Assembly: GCA_035712285.1 (NCBI GenBank)
Contig: DASTBA010000044.1
Span: 1 to 64,000 of the forward strand
Source of the DNA: CAMLHP01 sp035712285
GTDB lineage: Bacteria > Gemmatimonadota > Gemmatimonadetes > Gemmatimonadales > GWC2-71-9
Reading direction: 5' to 3'
DNA: 64,000 bases
The notes under the pieces were generated by a model. That model was not told the DNA's origin. It searched no databases and saw nothing but the letters and a program-made list of their open reading frames with translations. Both the position numbers and the translations under genes were made by a program. Below, piece by piece: positions 36,902 to 45,935 of the stretch (position 1 is the stretch's first letter; each line of letters begins with the position of its first letter).

Positions 36902-38838
36902 GCACGGCCGCTCCCGGACTGCTGTCGGCGGCGGAGGTGAGTGCGCTGCGGCACGACCTTCGTACGCCGGTCAACCACATTGTCGGGTACTGCGAGCTGC
37001 TGCTTGAAGACGCGGAGGCGGCCGGTCACGCGTCGCGCCGCGCGGCGCTGGCCGACGCACTCGCCGCGGTGCGCGAGGCGCTCGGCACGATCGAGTCGGG
37101 CCTCCCGTCCAGCGGGGAGCGCGTGACGCGGCCGGCTGTGGAGTCCCTGTACCGGCAGCTCGAAGGCCCGCGGGACCGGATCATCTCCGCTGCCACGGCA
37201 CTCGCCGCAACAGCCACGGCGGGGAGCGATCCCGAGTTCGAGGCCGACGTACGGCGGATCGCCGAAGCCGCCCGGCGTCTTGCTGCACCGGCGTCACCCG
37301 GTGCCGCGGGGGCGGCGCCCGTTGCGCCGGCCCCGCGACCGGCGAGTCCGGGATCGGCGCCGGTGCGGGGGGCCCGGATCCTCGTGGTGGATGACGTCGC
37401 CGAGAATCGGGACGTGCTGCGGCGTCACCTCGCCCGCCAGGGGCACGAGGTGACCGAGGCGCCGGATGGGCCGACGGCGCTGGCCCGGCTGGCAGCGGCC
37501 TCGTTCGACCTGGTCCTGCTCGACATGCAGATGCCCGGGATGGATGGTTTCCAGGTGCTGGAACGGATCAAGAGCCAGCCGGCCACGCGTGACGTGCCGG
37601 TGGTGATGGTGTCGGCGTCCGATGATCTCGGTACCATCGCCGCGTGCATCGAGGCGGGAGCGGAGGACTACCTCCCCAAGCCATTCGACCCGGTCGTCCT
37701 GCGGGCGCGGGTCAGCGCGTCGGTGGAGAAGAAGCGCCTCCGGAACCTCGAAGTGGATTACCTGCATCAGGTGGACCGGGTCGTGGGGGCGGCGGGCCAG
37801 GTGGAGCAGGGCACGTACGTGGCCGGCTCTCTCTCGGAGGTGGCCCGGCGTGACGATGCCATCGGGCACCTCGCGCGCGTCTTCGATGGCATGGCGGCCG
37901 GTATCCGGGCGCGGGAGGAGCGCCTGCGAGGCCAGGTGAACGATCTGCGGCGCGAGATCGACGCGGCGGCGCGCGGGACGCCGGCTTCGGCGGCCGAGGA
38001 TACGGAAGCCGGCCTGCTCATTCCCGGGGAATCGTTTGCCGAGCGCTACCAGGTCCTGCGCCTGGTGGGGCGCGGTGGGATGGGGACGGTGTACAAGGCG
38101 GCGGATCGCGAACTCGGGGAGGAGATCGCGATCAAGCTCATCCGGGCCGACGTGCTGCAGGGCGACCCCACCATGGCGGAGCGCTTCCGCTCCGAGATCC
38201 GCCTCGCGCGCCGGATCTCGCATCGCAACGTGGTCCGCACGCACGATTTCGGCGAGTGGGACGGCCGCGCCTACGTGACGATGGAGTATGTCGAGGGCAT
38301 CACCGTGCGCGACCTGATCGACGCGCGGCGTACCTTGTCGCCGTCGTCGGCGCTGGGCCTCGCGCGCCAGCTGGCGGAGGCGCTGGCAGTGGCGCATGAG
38401 CAGGGGGTCATCCACCGGGACATCAAGCCGCAGAACCTGCTGCTGGATGCCGCCGGCGTCCTCAAGATCATGGACTTCGGCATCGCACGCATGGCCGAGG
38501 GGGTGAGTTCCATCACCCAGACGGGCATGGTGGTGGGGACGCCGGCCTACATGGCGCCGGAACAGCTCCTTGACGAAGCGGTAGATGCGCGCGGCGACCT
38601 CTACGCGACTGGCGTGGTCCTGTACGAATGCCTGACCGGCCGCCTGCCATATACGGCGACCTCACCCATCGCGCTGATCGCCAAGGTGCTGAACGGGGCG
38701 CCCGCCGCGCCGGTGGAGAGCAATCCGGAGATTCCGCCGGCGCTCTCCGCGCTGGTGCTGCGGCTCATGGCCCGGTCCCCGGATGACCGCCCGGCGAGCG
38801 CCCGTGAGCTGAGCGAACTGCTGAGCCGGATCGGCTAG
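36898..38838 (+). CDS. DHp-like helix / receiver / Ser-Thr kinase fusion
   Basis: A 646-residue protein of three parts. Residues 13-40 (HDLRTPVNHIVGYCELLLED) look like a histidine-kinase H box with H19, but no ATPase domain follows. A receiver occupies about 159-280, with VDDVAENRD and the phospho-aspartate near 209 in LLDMQMPGMDG. The C-terminal part from about 381 is a complete Hanks-type kinase: GRGGMGTVYKA loop, AIK lysine, HRDIKPQN catalytic loop, DFGIA and APE. Expected role: a phosphorelay that ends in Ser/Thr phosphorylation. The GTG at 36898 overlaps the receiver stop. Any separate ATPase module would have to act in trans. Confidence 0.85.
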   Translation: MSTAAPGLLSAAEVSALRHDLRTPVNHIVGYCELLLEDAEAAGHASRRAALADALAAVREALGTIESGLPSSGERVTRPAVESLYRQLEGPRDRIISAATALAATATAGSDPEFEADVRRIAEAARRLAAPASPGAAGAAPVAPAPRPASPGSAPVRGARILVVDDVAENRDVLRRHLARQGHEVTEAPDGPTALARLAAASFDLVLLDMQMPGMDGFQVLERIKSQPATRDVPVVMVSASDDLGTIAACIEAGAEDYLPKPFDPVVLRARVSASVEKKRLRNLEVDYLHQVDRVVGAAGQVEQGTYVAGSLSEVARRDDAIGHLARVFDGMAAGIRAREERLRGQVNDLRREIDAAARGTPASAAEDTEAGLLIPGESFAERYQVLRLVGRGGMGTVYKAADRELGEEIAIKLIRADVLQGDPTMAERFRSEIRLARRISHRNVVRTHDFGEWDGRAYVTMEYVEGITVRDLIDARRTLSPSSALGLARQLAEALAVAHEQGVIHRDIKPQNLLLDAAGVLKIMDFGIARMAEGVSSITQTGMVVGTPAYMAPEQLLDEAVDARGDLYATGVVLYECLTGRLPYTATSPIALIAKVLNGAPAAPVESNPEIPPALSALVLRLMARSPDDRPASARELSELLSRIG

Positions 38839-38921
38839 CCTCGAGGCCGGTGCTGCGTGGTATCGCACCGCCCTGCGCTGGAAGGGACGGCGCACGGCGC
38901 CTGCACGTGTTAGCGTCTCGC

Positions 38922-39599
38922 ATGCCTCACGATGTCCCGCCTCCGGTCCATGATCTCCCGCGCGAGCGTCTCTGGAGGATCGGCCCCGGCTCGCTGACCG
39001 CCGCCGAACTGGTGGCGATCCTGCTGGGTACCGGCGGCGCCGGCGTCAGCGTGCAGCTGCTCGCGGACCAGCTTCTGGAGCACGGCGGCACCCTCCGCCG
39101 GCTGGCTGCGCGGCCTCCGGCGGAGCTGCTCAAGGCCCGCGGCGTGGGCCCGTCCAAGGCGGCCCGGCTGGTGGCGGCATTCGAAATCGCCGCGCGACTT
39201 TCCCGGGAGCAGCGCCCGCTGGCCCCCCGCATCCGCGAGCCGGACGATGTGGCGCGGCGGTTCGCGCCGCGGCTGCGGGATCTTCCGGTGGAAGAATTCC
39301 ACCTCCTGGCGCTGGACAGCCAGAGCCGGGTGCTGCGCGAGGTGCTGATCACGCGGGGCATTCTCGACAGCTCGCTGGTGCATCCGCGCGAGGTCTTTCG
39401 CGCGGCGATCGCCGAGGCGGCGGCCGGCATCATCGTGGTCCACAACCATCCCAGCGGCGACCCGACCCCATCTGCGGAGGACCGCACCGTCACCCGTCAG
39501 CTGGTGGCGGCAGGCCAGCTGCTGGACCTGCCGCTCCATGATCATGTCATCATCGCCGGGGACCGCTTCACCAGCTTCGCGGCGCAGGGGCTGCTCTAG
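38922..39599 (+). CDS. radC: RadC-family JAMM protein
   Basis: A 225-residue protein with an N-terminal helix-hairpin-helix domain (LLKARGVGPSKAARLVAAFE) and the JAB1/MPN domain, whose metal motif is VVHNHPSGDPTPSAED. The usual name is 'DNA repair protein RadC', but the family role is unsettled; the MPN domain is a putative metalloprotease or nucleic-acid-binding unit. The ATG at 38922 gives the family N terminus (DLPRERLWRIGPGSLTAAEL). It stands alone, after the signalling cluster, separated by 83 bases. Confidence 0.85.
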   Translation: MPHDVPPPVHDLPRERLWRIGPGSLTAAELVAILLGTGGAGVSVQLLADQLLEHGGTLRRLAARPPAELLKARGVGPSKAARLVAAFEIAARLSREQRPLAPRIREPDDVARRFAPRLRDLPVEEFHLLALDSQSRVLREVLITRGILDSSLVHPREVFRAAIAEAAAGIIVVHNHPSGDPTPSAEDRTVTRQLVAAGQLLDLPLHDHVIIAGDRFTSFAAQGLL

Positions 39600-39679
39600 G
39601 GAATTTGCCGCCCGCCATTGACGTCACTCGGGGCTGGGCCACATCCTACGGGCATGACGCGAGCCCGGCGGAACCCCTC

Positions 39680-41866
39680 ATGACGGCCGTGCCGAGTGCC
39701 GAACGCGCCGATCCGGCCGAATTCCGCGCTACCCTCCAGCGGCACGCGGACCGGCTCGATCTTGCCCTGATCGAGCGGGCCCTCGCCTTCAGCGCGTCCG
39801 CCCACCACGGCCAGAAGCGGATGTCAGGCGAGGCGTTCGTCTCCCACAGCATCGCCGTGGCCCAGATCCTGGCCGAGCAGCTCCTCGATACGACGTCCGT
39901 CATGGCGGCGCTGCTGCACGATGTGGTGGAGGATTCCGACGTCACCACCGCGGATATCGAGCGCGAGTTCGGGGGGGAGGTCGCGGGGATCGTGGACGGG
40001 CTCACCAAGATCTCCCACCTGACCTTCCGTTCATCGGCGGAAGAGCAGGTCGAGAACTACCGCAAGCTGCTGCTGTCCATCGCGCGCGACGCGCGCGTGA
40101 TCATCATCAAGCTCGCCGACCGGCTCCACAACATGCGGACGCTGGAGCACCTGCCGGCCGATCGCCGCGCCCGCATCGCCCAGGAGACGCGCGAGATCTA
40201 CGCCCCGCTCGCCCACCGGTTCGGCATGGCCGGAATGAAGGCGGAGCTGGAGGACCTGGCGTTCAAGTTCCTCGAGCCGGAGGACTACCGGGAACTGGTG
40301 CAGCAGGTGAATGCCAAGCGCGCCGAACGCGAGGCGATGATCCAGCGCCTCCGCGCGCCGCTCGAGGAGGAATTGCGGCGGGCGGGCATCGAGTGGTTCG
40401 AGGTCACCGGCCGCCCCAAGCACCTCTGGTCCATCTACCGGAAGATGAAGCTCCGCGAGAAGGCGTTCGACGAGATCTACGACCTCATGGCCGTCCGGGT
40501 CCTCGTGCGCTCCATTCCCGACTGCTATCACGTGCTCGGCATCATTCACCACCGGTGGACGCCGCTCCAGGAGCGGATCAAGGACTACATCGCGAGCCCC
40601 AAGTCCAACGCCTACCAGTCGCTGCACACCACCATCTTCGGACCCGGCGGCCAGCTCTTCGAGGTGCAGATCCGCACCCAGGAGATGCACCGCACCGCCG
40701 AGTACGGCATCGCGGCCCACTGGCTCTACAAGGACGGCGAGCGGCGGGACGAGCTGGATGAACAGCTGGGCTGGTTCCGCCAGCTGCTGGAACTGCAGCA
40801 GGACACCCACAGCCCGGAAGAGTTCCTCGAATTCCTGAAGATCAATCTCTACCAGGACGAGATCTTCGTCTTCACCCCCCAGGGGGACGTGAAGCGGCTG
40901 CCCAAGGGGGCAACACCGATCGACTTCGCCTTCACGGTGCACACCGAGGTGGGGCTCAAGACCCAGGGCGCCAAGGTGAACGGACGGATCGCGCCGCTCC
41001 ACCGGGAGCTCAAGAACGGCGATACGGTGGAGATCCTCACCGCGGCGGGGGCGCGGCCCAGCCGGGACTGGCTGGCGCACGTGCGCACCGGGCGCGCCCG
41101 GCAGAAGATCAAGCAGTGGGTGCGCTACGAGGAAGAAACGGTGAGTCTCGCCCTGGGCCGGGAGCTGCTGACCCGCGAGGTGCGCCGCCGCCGCCTGGAC
41201 AGCCCGGACGACGCCCGCCTCGCCAAGGCGGCGCACACCATGTCGCTCGCCGACGGCCGTGCACTCGAAGTGGCGCTCGGCCGGGGCGATGTGGCCATCA
41301 AGAACGTGATGAAGGCGCTCTATCCCGAATTGCCCTCGGACGAACTGGTCGAGCCCAAGCCGACCGTGTTCGGGCGGGTCATTGACCGGCTCCGCCTGGG
41401 CCGCGGCATCAAGATCCAGGGCGCCGACGGCCTGATGGTGCGCTACGCCCAGTGCTGCCAGCCGGTCCCGGGCGACAAGGTGGTGGGCTACGTGACCCAG
41501 GGCCGCGGCATCTCGATCCACCGGGCCGACTGTCCCAACCTGCTGACGCTCTCCGCGGTCGAGCGGCGGGTGGACATCGACTGGCACGAGAGCGCGGGCG
41601 AGACCTTTGCCGTCCGGCTCGTGCTCACCGGCGAGGACCGCCGCGGCCTCTATGCCGACATCATGGAGGCGATCAGCCAGAGCGGAACCAACATCCGCGG
41701 CGCCGACCTGCAGTCGAAGGATGGCAACGTATTCGGCAACATCTACGTCGAAGTGGACAACCTCACCCATCTGGCCAAGGTGCTGAAGGCGGTGCGGCGG
41801 GTGAAGGGCGTGATCACGATTGACCGCCGCGACGCGGGGCCGCCGGTCGCAGGCACGGAGGGGTGA
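39680..41866 (+). CDS. rel: RelA/SpoT-type (p)ppGpp synthetase/hydrolase
   Basis: A 728-residue stringent-response enzyme. The N-terminal HD domain keeps the metal motif LLHDVVED, so hydrolase activity is likely. The synthetase domain (IYDLMAVRVLV, RIKDYIASPKSNAYQSLHTT) is also intact. A TGS domain follows (VFTPQGDVKRLPKGATPIDFA), then a C-terminal ACT domain (VRLVLTGEDRRGLYADIMEA). It is therefore the long bifunctional type. The ATG at 39680 is used; an upstream TTG at 39605 could extend it by 25 residues. It overlaps the following EVE gene by one base. Confidence 0.92.
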   Translation: MTAVPSAERADPAEFRATLQRHADRLDLALIERALAFSASAHHGQKRMSGEAFVSHSIAVAQILAEQLLDTTSVMAALLHDVVEDSDVTTADIEREFGGEVAGIVDGLTKISHLTFRSSAEEQVENYRKLLLSIARDARVIIIKLADRLHNMRTLEHLPADRRARIAQETREIYAPLAHRFGMAGMKAELEDLAFKFLEPEDYRELVQQVNAKRAEREAMIQRLRAPLEEELRRAGIEWFEVTGRPKHLWSIYRKMKLREKAFDEIYDLMAVRVLVRSIPDCYHVLGIIHHRWTPLQERIKDYIASPKSNAYQSLHTTIFGPGGQLFEVQIRTQEMHRTAEYGIAAHWLYKDGERRDELDEQLGWFRQLLELQQDTHSPEEFLEFLKINLYQDEIFVFTPQGDVKRLPKGATPIDFAFTVHTEVGLKTQGAKVNGRIAPLHRELKNGDTVEILTAAGARPSRDWLAHVRTGRARQKIKQWVRYEEETVSLALGRELLTREVRRRRLDSPDDARLAKAAHTMSLADGRALEVALGRGDVAIKNVMKALYPELPSDELVEPKPTVFGRVIDRLRLGRGIKIQGADGLMVRYAQCCQPVPGDKVVGYVTQGRGISIHRADCPNLLTLSAVERRVDIDWHESAGETFAVRLVLTGEDRRGLYADIMEAISQSGTNIRGADLQSKDGNVFGNIYVEVDNLTHLAKVLKAVRRVKGVITIDRRDAGPPVAGTEG

Positions 41867-42276
41867 TGGCCGCTGGCCGCTGGATCTTCAAGACGGAACC
41901 GTCGGACTACAGCTTCCCGGACCTGGTCCGCGAAGGCCGCACCGCGTGGACCGGCGTCCGGAGCCCGGCCGCACAGTTGCACCTCCGGGCGGTGCACCAG
42001 GGTGATGAGGTGCTGATCTATCACACCGGTGACGAACGCGCCCTGGTCGGCCTTGCCCGGGTGGCGAAGGCGCCGTTTCCCGATCCCACCCAGCCCGGGA
42101 GCAGGGCGGTGGCCGTGGAACTGGTCCCGGTCCGGGCCCTCGCCCAGCCGGTGTCCCTCTCGACCATCAAGGCGGACACCGCCTTCAAGGACCTCGGCCT
42201 GGTGCGGATCGGCCGGCTCTCGGTCATGCCGGCGACCGATGCCCAGTGGGGCAAGCTGCTCAAGCTGGGCGCCTGA
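41866..42276 (+). CDS. EVE-domain protein
   Basis: A 136-residue protein that starts MAAGRWIFKTEPSDYSFPDL and contains WTGVRSPAAQLHLRAVHQGDEVLIYHTG. These are signatures of the EVE domain, related to PUA folds, which binds modified nucleic-acid bases. Specificity is unknown. It follows rel with a one-base overlap (a GTG three bases upstream could also start it) and precedes uvrB, whose own promoter lies in the 44-base gap. Confidence 0.85.
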   Translation: MAAGRWIFKTEPSDYSFPDLVREGRTAWTGVRSPAAQLHLRAVHQGDEVLIYHTGDERALVGLARVAKAPFPDPTQPGSRAVAVELVPVRALAQPVSLSTIKADTAFKDLGLVRIGRLSVMPATDAQWGKLLKLGA

Positions 42277-42284
42277 CCGGCCCC

Positions 42285-42313
42285 TGAACAAATCCCGAAG
42301 CTCCGGCTATATT
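42285..42313 (+). promoter_or_regulatory. Promoter of uvrB, probably leaderless
   Basis: TGAACA (42285-42290, 4 of 6 matches to the -35) and TATATT (42308-42313) are 17 bases apart. The start site would fall at about 42320, one base before the ATG at 42321, so the transcript would have little or no leader. Context CTATATTGGG recurs before trxB and at 47880. Confidence 0.5.
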
Positions 42314-42320
42314 GGGCGCC

Positions 42321-44360
42321 ATGGCATCCCGATTCGAAGTCGTCGCCCCGTTCCAGCCGGCGGGGGATCAGCCCAAGGCCATCGCCGAGCTCGCGGGCGG
42401 GCTCCGCCGGGGTGACAAGTACCAGACGCTCCTCGGCGTCACCGGCTCCGGCAAGACGATGACGCTCGCGCACGTCATCGCCGACTACGGCAAGCCCACC
42501 CTCGTGCTCTCCCACAACAAGACCCTCGCGGCCCAGCTCTACGGCGAGCTGCGCCAGTTCCTGCCCGGAAACGCCGTCGAATACTTCGTCTCCTACTACG
42601 ACTACTACCAGCCCGAGGCGTACGTCCCGCAGACCGATGTCTACATCGAGAAGGACGCCTCGATCAATGCTGACATCGAGAGTCTCCGCCTCCGTGCCAC
42701 GTCGAGCCTCATGGAACGGGAGGACGTGGTCATCGTCGCCACGGTGAGCGCCATCTACGGCCTCGGCGACCCGGTGGAGTACCGGAAGCTCCTGGTGCAG
42801 GTGAAGGTGGGCGAGGAACGGGGCCGGGACGGGATTCTCTCGGAGCTGGTGCGCATCCAGTACCAGCGCAACGATGCCGCCTTCGAGCAGGGCACCTTCC
42901 GGGTCCGGGGTGATTCCATCGAGATCTTTCCCGCCTACGCCGAGCAGGCCATCCGGATCGAGCTCTGGGGCGACCAGGTGGAACGGATCAGCAAGATCCA
43001 TCCGGTCACCGGGAACACCATCGCCACGCTGGATCAGTGCGTGATCTATCCCGCCAAGCACTTCGTCACCCAGCGCGCCACCATCGAGCGCGCCGTCACG
43101 GCGATCCGGGCGGAACTCGTCGAGCGGCTCCGCGAGCTGCGGACGGCAGGCCGCCTCCTGGAAGCGCAGCGGCTCGAATCGCGCACCCAGTTCGACATCG
43201 AGATGCTGCTGGAGGTCGGCACCTGCGCCGGTATCGAGAACTACTCGCGCCACCTGACCGGCCGCCGGCAGGGCGAGCGGCCTGCCTGCCTGCTGGACTA
43301 TTTCCCGCCCGATTTCCTCGCCGTGGTGGACGAGTCGCATGTCTCGCTGCCGCAGATCGGCGGCATGTTCAACGGCGACCGCGCCCGGAAGCTCACCCTG
43401 GTGGAGTACGGCTTCCGGCTCCCCTCCGCCCTCGACAACCGGCCACTCCAGTTCGACGAGTTCATGTCTCTCGTGCCGCAGATGGTCAATGTCTCGGCCA
43501 CGCCGGGCGACCTCGAGCTCCGGCTCTCCGAGGGTGCCGTGGTGGAGCAGATCATCCGGCCCACCGGGCTGGTGGACCCCGAGGTGGATGTGCGGCCGGT
43601 CCGGGGCCAGGTGGACGACCTCCTGAACGAGATCCGCGCCCGCGAGCGGGCCGGCGAGCGGGTGCTCGTCACCACGCTCACCAAGCGGATGTCGGAGGAT
43701 CTCACCGACTACCTCCAGCAGGCGGGTGTGAGGGTGCGTTACCTGCATTCCGACATTGACGCCATCGAACGGATGGAAATCCTGCGTGGTCTTCGCCTGG
43801 GCGATTTCGACGTGCTGGTGGGCATCAACCTGCTGCGCGAGGGGCTCGACCTGCCGGAAGTCTCGCTGGTGGCGATCCTCGACGCCGACCAGGAAGGGTT
43901 CCTGCGGAGCGACCGCTCGCTGGTGCAGACCATCGGCCGCGCCGCGCGCAACGTGAACGGGCGGGCCATTCTCTACGCTGACAAGATCACCGGCTCCATG
44001 CAGCGGGCACTGGGGGAGATGGACCGCCGCCGCGAGATCCAGCGCGCCTTCAACCGGGAGCACGGCATCACGCCACAGTCCATCGTCAAGTCACTCGAGG
44101 AGGTGCGTCTCTCCACCCACGTGGCGGATGCCCGCACCGAGAAGCCGGCGCCGCGGACCCGGCCCACCGAGGTGGTGGACCTGCACGACCCCGCCGCCCG
44201 CGCGGCGTACATGCTGAAGCTCGAGCGCCGCATGAAGGAGGCCGCCGCCAACCTGGAGTTCGAGAGCGCCGCGCTGCTCCGCGACGAGCTCAACGAGCTG
44301 CGCGCGATGGGTGCGCCCGACGTCCGCCGGGGCGACAGCCGTGTCCGGCGCCGTGCCTGA
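42321..44360 (+). CDS. uvrB: Excinuclease ABC subunit B
   Basis: Damage-verifying helicase of nucleotide excision repair. The 679-residue protein starts SRFEVVAPFQPAGDQ, has the Walker A GVTGSGKT, the YYDYYQPEAYVPQTD beta-hairpin region, the helicase motif QTIGRAARN, and a C-terminal UVR domain (RRMKEAAANLEFESAALLRD) that binds UvrC. Length is typical. It runs into tsaE with a 20-base overlap. Confidence 0.96.
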   Translation: MASRFEVVAPFQPAGDQPKAIAELAGGLRRGDKYQTLLGVTGSGKTMTLAHVIADYGKPTLVLSHNKTLAAQLYGELRQFLPGNAVEYFVSYYDYYQPEAYVPQTDVYIEKDASINADIESLRLRATSSLMEREDVVIVATVSAIYGLGDPVEYRKLLVQVKVGEERGRDGILSELVRIQYQRNDAAFEQGTFRVRGDSIEIFPAYAEQAIRIELWGDQVERISKIHPVTGNTIATLDQCVIYPAKHFVTQRATIERAVTAIRAELVERLRELRTAGRLLEAQRLESRTQFDIEMLLEVGTCAGIENYSRHLTGRRQGERPACLLDYFPPDFLAVVDESHVSLPQIGGMFNGDRARKLTLVEYGFRLPSALDNRPLQFDEFMSLVPQMVNVSATPGDLELRLSEGAVVEQIIRPTGLVDPEVDVRPVRGQVDDLLNEIRARERAGERVLVTTLTKRMSEDLTDYLQQAGVRVRYLHSDIDAIERMEILRGLRLGDFDVLVGINLLREGLDLPEVSLVAILDADQEGFLRSDRSLVQTIGRAARNVNGRAILYADKITGSMQRALGEMDRRREIQRAFNREHGITPQSIVKSLEEVRLSTHVADARTEKPAPRTRPTEVVDLHDPAARAAYMLKLERRMKEAAANLEFESAALLRDELNELRAMGAPDVRRGDSRVRRRA

Positions 44361-44769
44361 GGAGCGCGTGGTCAGCGAGCGCGAACTCTCGGAACTCGGT
44401 GAAGCCCTGGGGCGGCGCCTGGCGTCGGGGGCGGTGGTGTTCCTGGAAGGCGATCTCGGCGCCGGGAAGACCACCCTGGCCCGGGCGATCGTCCGGGGCC
44501 TCGGTGCCGCCGACGCCGTGTCCAGCCCGACCTACGCGCTGGTGCACCACTACCACGGGCATCGCGGGGACATCTACCACGTGGACTGCTACCGGCTTCG
44601 CAGCCCGGACGCCGCCGCTGACCTCGACTGGGAGCAGCTCGTGAACAGCGAGGCGCTCATCATCGAGTGGCCCGAGCGGGGCGGGGCCTGGGTGCCGGAA
44701 CCCTCGGTGCGCGTCACGCTCAGGCATCTGGATGACGATGCGTCGAGACGCCGCATGGTAGTGCAATGA
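44341..44769 (+). CDS. tsaE: tRNA threonylcarbamoyladenosine biosynthesis ATPase TsaE
   Basis: Required for the t6A modification of ANN-decoding tRNAs, together with TsaB, TsaC and TsaD. About 142 residues; P-loop GDLGAGKTTLARAIVRGL and the HHYHGHRGDIYHVDCYRL segment are characteristic, with EWPERGG near the end. Several GTG codons (44341, 44353, 44368) could start it; all overlap or follow the uvrB end, and GAGGAG at 44359-44364 favours the last. It overlaps tsaB by ATGA. Confidence 0.9.
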   Translation: MSGAVPEERVVSERELSELGEALGRRLASGAVVFLEGDLGAGKTTLARAIVRGLGAADAVSSPTYALVHHYHGHRGDIYHVDCYRLRSPDAAADLDWEQLVNSEALIIEWPERGGAWVPEPSVRVTLRHLDDDASRRRMVVQ

Positions 44770-45410
44770 CCTGGCTGGCGATCGACACGGCGACGCCCCG
44801 GCTCTCGGTCGCCGCCCGGTGTCGGGGCCGGGTGGCCGGGCGGCATCTGGACGGTCCCCGGCAGCATGCCCGGGCCCTGCTCGCACTGGTGGAAGAGGTG
44901 CTTGCGGAGCTCGGCACCGCGTTGCCGCAGGTGGAGGCCGTGGTGGTGGCGGACGGCCCCGGAAGCTTCACCGGCCTTCGAGTCGGTGCCGCCGTCGCCA
45001 AGGCCCTGCATGACGCCCGCGGCATCCCGGTGTACGTTGCGGCGTCGCTCAAGGCGTCGGCTGCGGCGGCGCGCGAGATCGGTGAGGTGCTGGTCACCGC
45101 GGATGCCCTGCGGGGTGAGGTGTACGCGGCGGTCTATGCATTCGACGGTGCGGCCGTGCGGACGCTGGCCGCGCCGCGGGCGATGGATCCCGCGGCGGCG
45201 CGCGCGCTGGCACCATCGGCCCGGCTGCTGCACGATCCGCACGCCGATGCCCGGAATCTGCTGGCGCTCGCCGATATCGCCGGCGGGCTGGAACTGGTGG
45301 CCGATGCCGCGGCGTGGGTCCCCACGTATGGCCGGCCCGCCGAGGCGCAAGCCAGATGGGAACAGGCGCATGGACGACCCCTCTCGGCTCCGCCCCGCCT
45401 GGCCGGCTGA
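44766..45410 (+). CDS. tsaB: tRNA threonylcarbamoyladenosine biosynthesis protein TsaB
   Basis: Partner of TsaD in t6A synthesis, a protein of the ASKHA fold. The 214-residue protein starts MTWLAIDTATPRLSVAARC and contains HARALLALVEEVL and the conserved GPGSFTGLRVGAAVAKAL. No TsaD gene is in the window. It overlaps tsaE by 4 bases and rimI by 41 bases. Confidence 0.93.
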   Translation: MTWLAIDTATPRLSVAARCRGRVAGRHLDGPRQHARALLALVEEVLAELGTALPQVEAVVVADGPGSFTGLRVGAAVAKALHDARGIPVYVAASLKASAAAAREIGEVLVTADALRGEVYAAVYAFDGAAVRTLAAPRAMDPAAARALAPSARLLHDPHADARNLLALADIAGGLELVADAAAWVPTYGRPAEAQARWEQAHGRPLSAPPRLAG

Positions 45411-45837
45411 TGCGCCGGTGCTCGCCGCCCTGGAGCGCCGCTGCTTCGGCGATCCCTGGAGCGCCGACGCCTTTCGGGACCTGCTGCGGCAGCACGAGGC
45501 GTTCGGGGTGATCCTCGAGGAGCGCGGCGAGATTGCCGGCTATGCGCTCGCCCGGAGTGTCGCAGGCACGGGCGAGATTCTCAACATCGCGGTGGCGCCG
45601 GAGCGGCGGCGGCAGGGATTCGCCCGGCAGCTGCTTCGCCAGACGCTCGCCCAGCTGGTGCAGCGCCAGGCGGCCGAGGTCTTTCTCGAGGTGCGGGCCT
45701 CCAACCTCGCGGCGCTCGCGCTCTACGGCGAATACCACTTCCGGCCGGTCGGGCGGCGGGCCGAGTACTATCGCCGTCCGGTGGAAGACGCCCTGATTCT
45801 CCGTCGCGACCTGGATCCGGGGGAGCGATTCGGATGA
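45370..45837 (+). CDS. rimI: Ribosomal-protein-alanine N-acetyltransferase RimI
   Basis: GNAT-family N-acetyltransferase of 155 residues. The acetyl-CoA loop is visible in LNIAVAPERRRQGFARQLL, and EVFLEVRASNLAALALYGEYHF is the RimI-type C-terminal half. The typical target is the N-terminal alanine of S18, though tsaB-linked RimI proteins often act more widely. The ATG at 45370 lies 41 bases inside the tsaB end, so the two are strongly coupled. Confidence 0.88.
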   Translation: MDDPSRLRPAWPADAPVLAALERRCFGDPWSADAFRDLLRQHEAFGVILEERGEIAGYALARSVAGTGEILNIAVAPERRRQGFARQLLRQTLAQLVQRQAAEVFLEVRASNLAALALYGEYHFRPVGRRAEYYRRPVEDALILRRDLDPGERFG

Positions 45838-45935
45838 CACCAGCGTAGTTTTGATGATGGAGAGTTCGTGCAATCAGTTACCGTGCTGGCGTCCGCCGTT
45901 ACCGGAACTGACCCAGCCGTCCCCTGGAGGTACCC

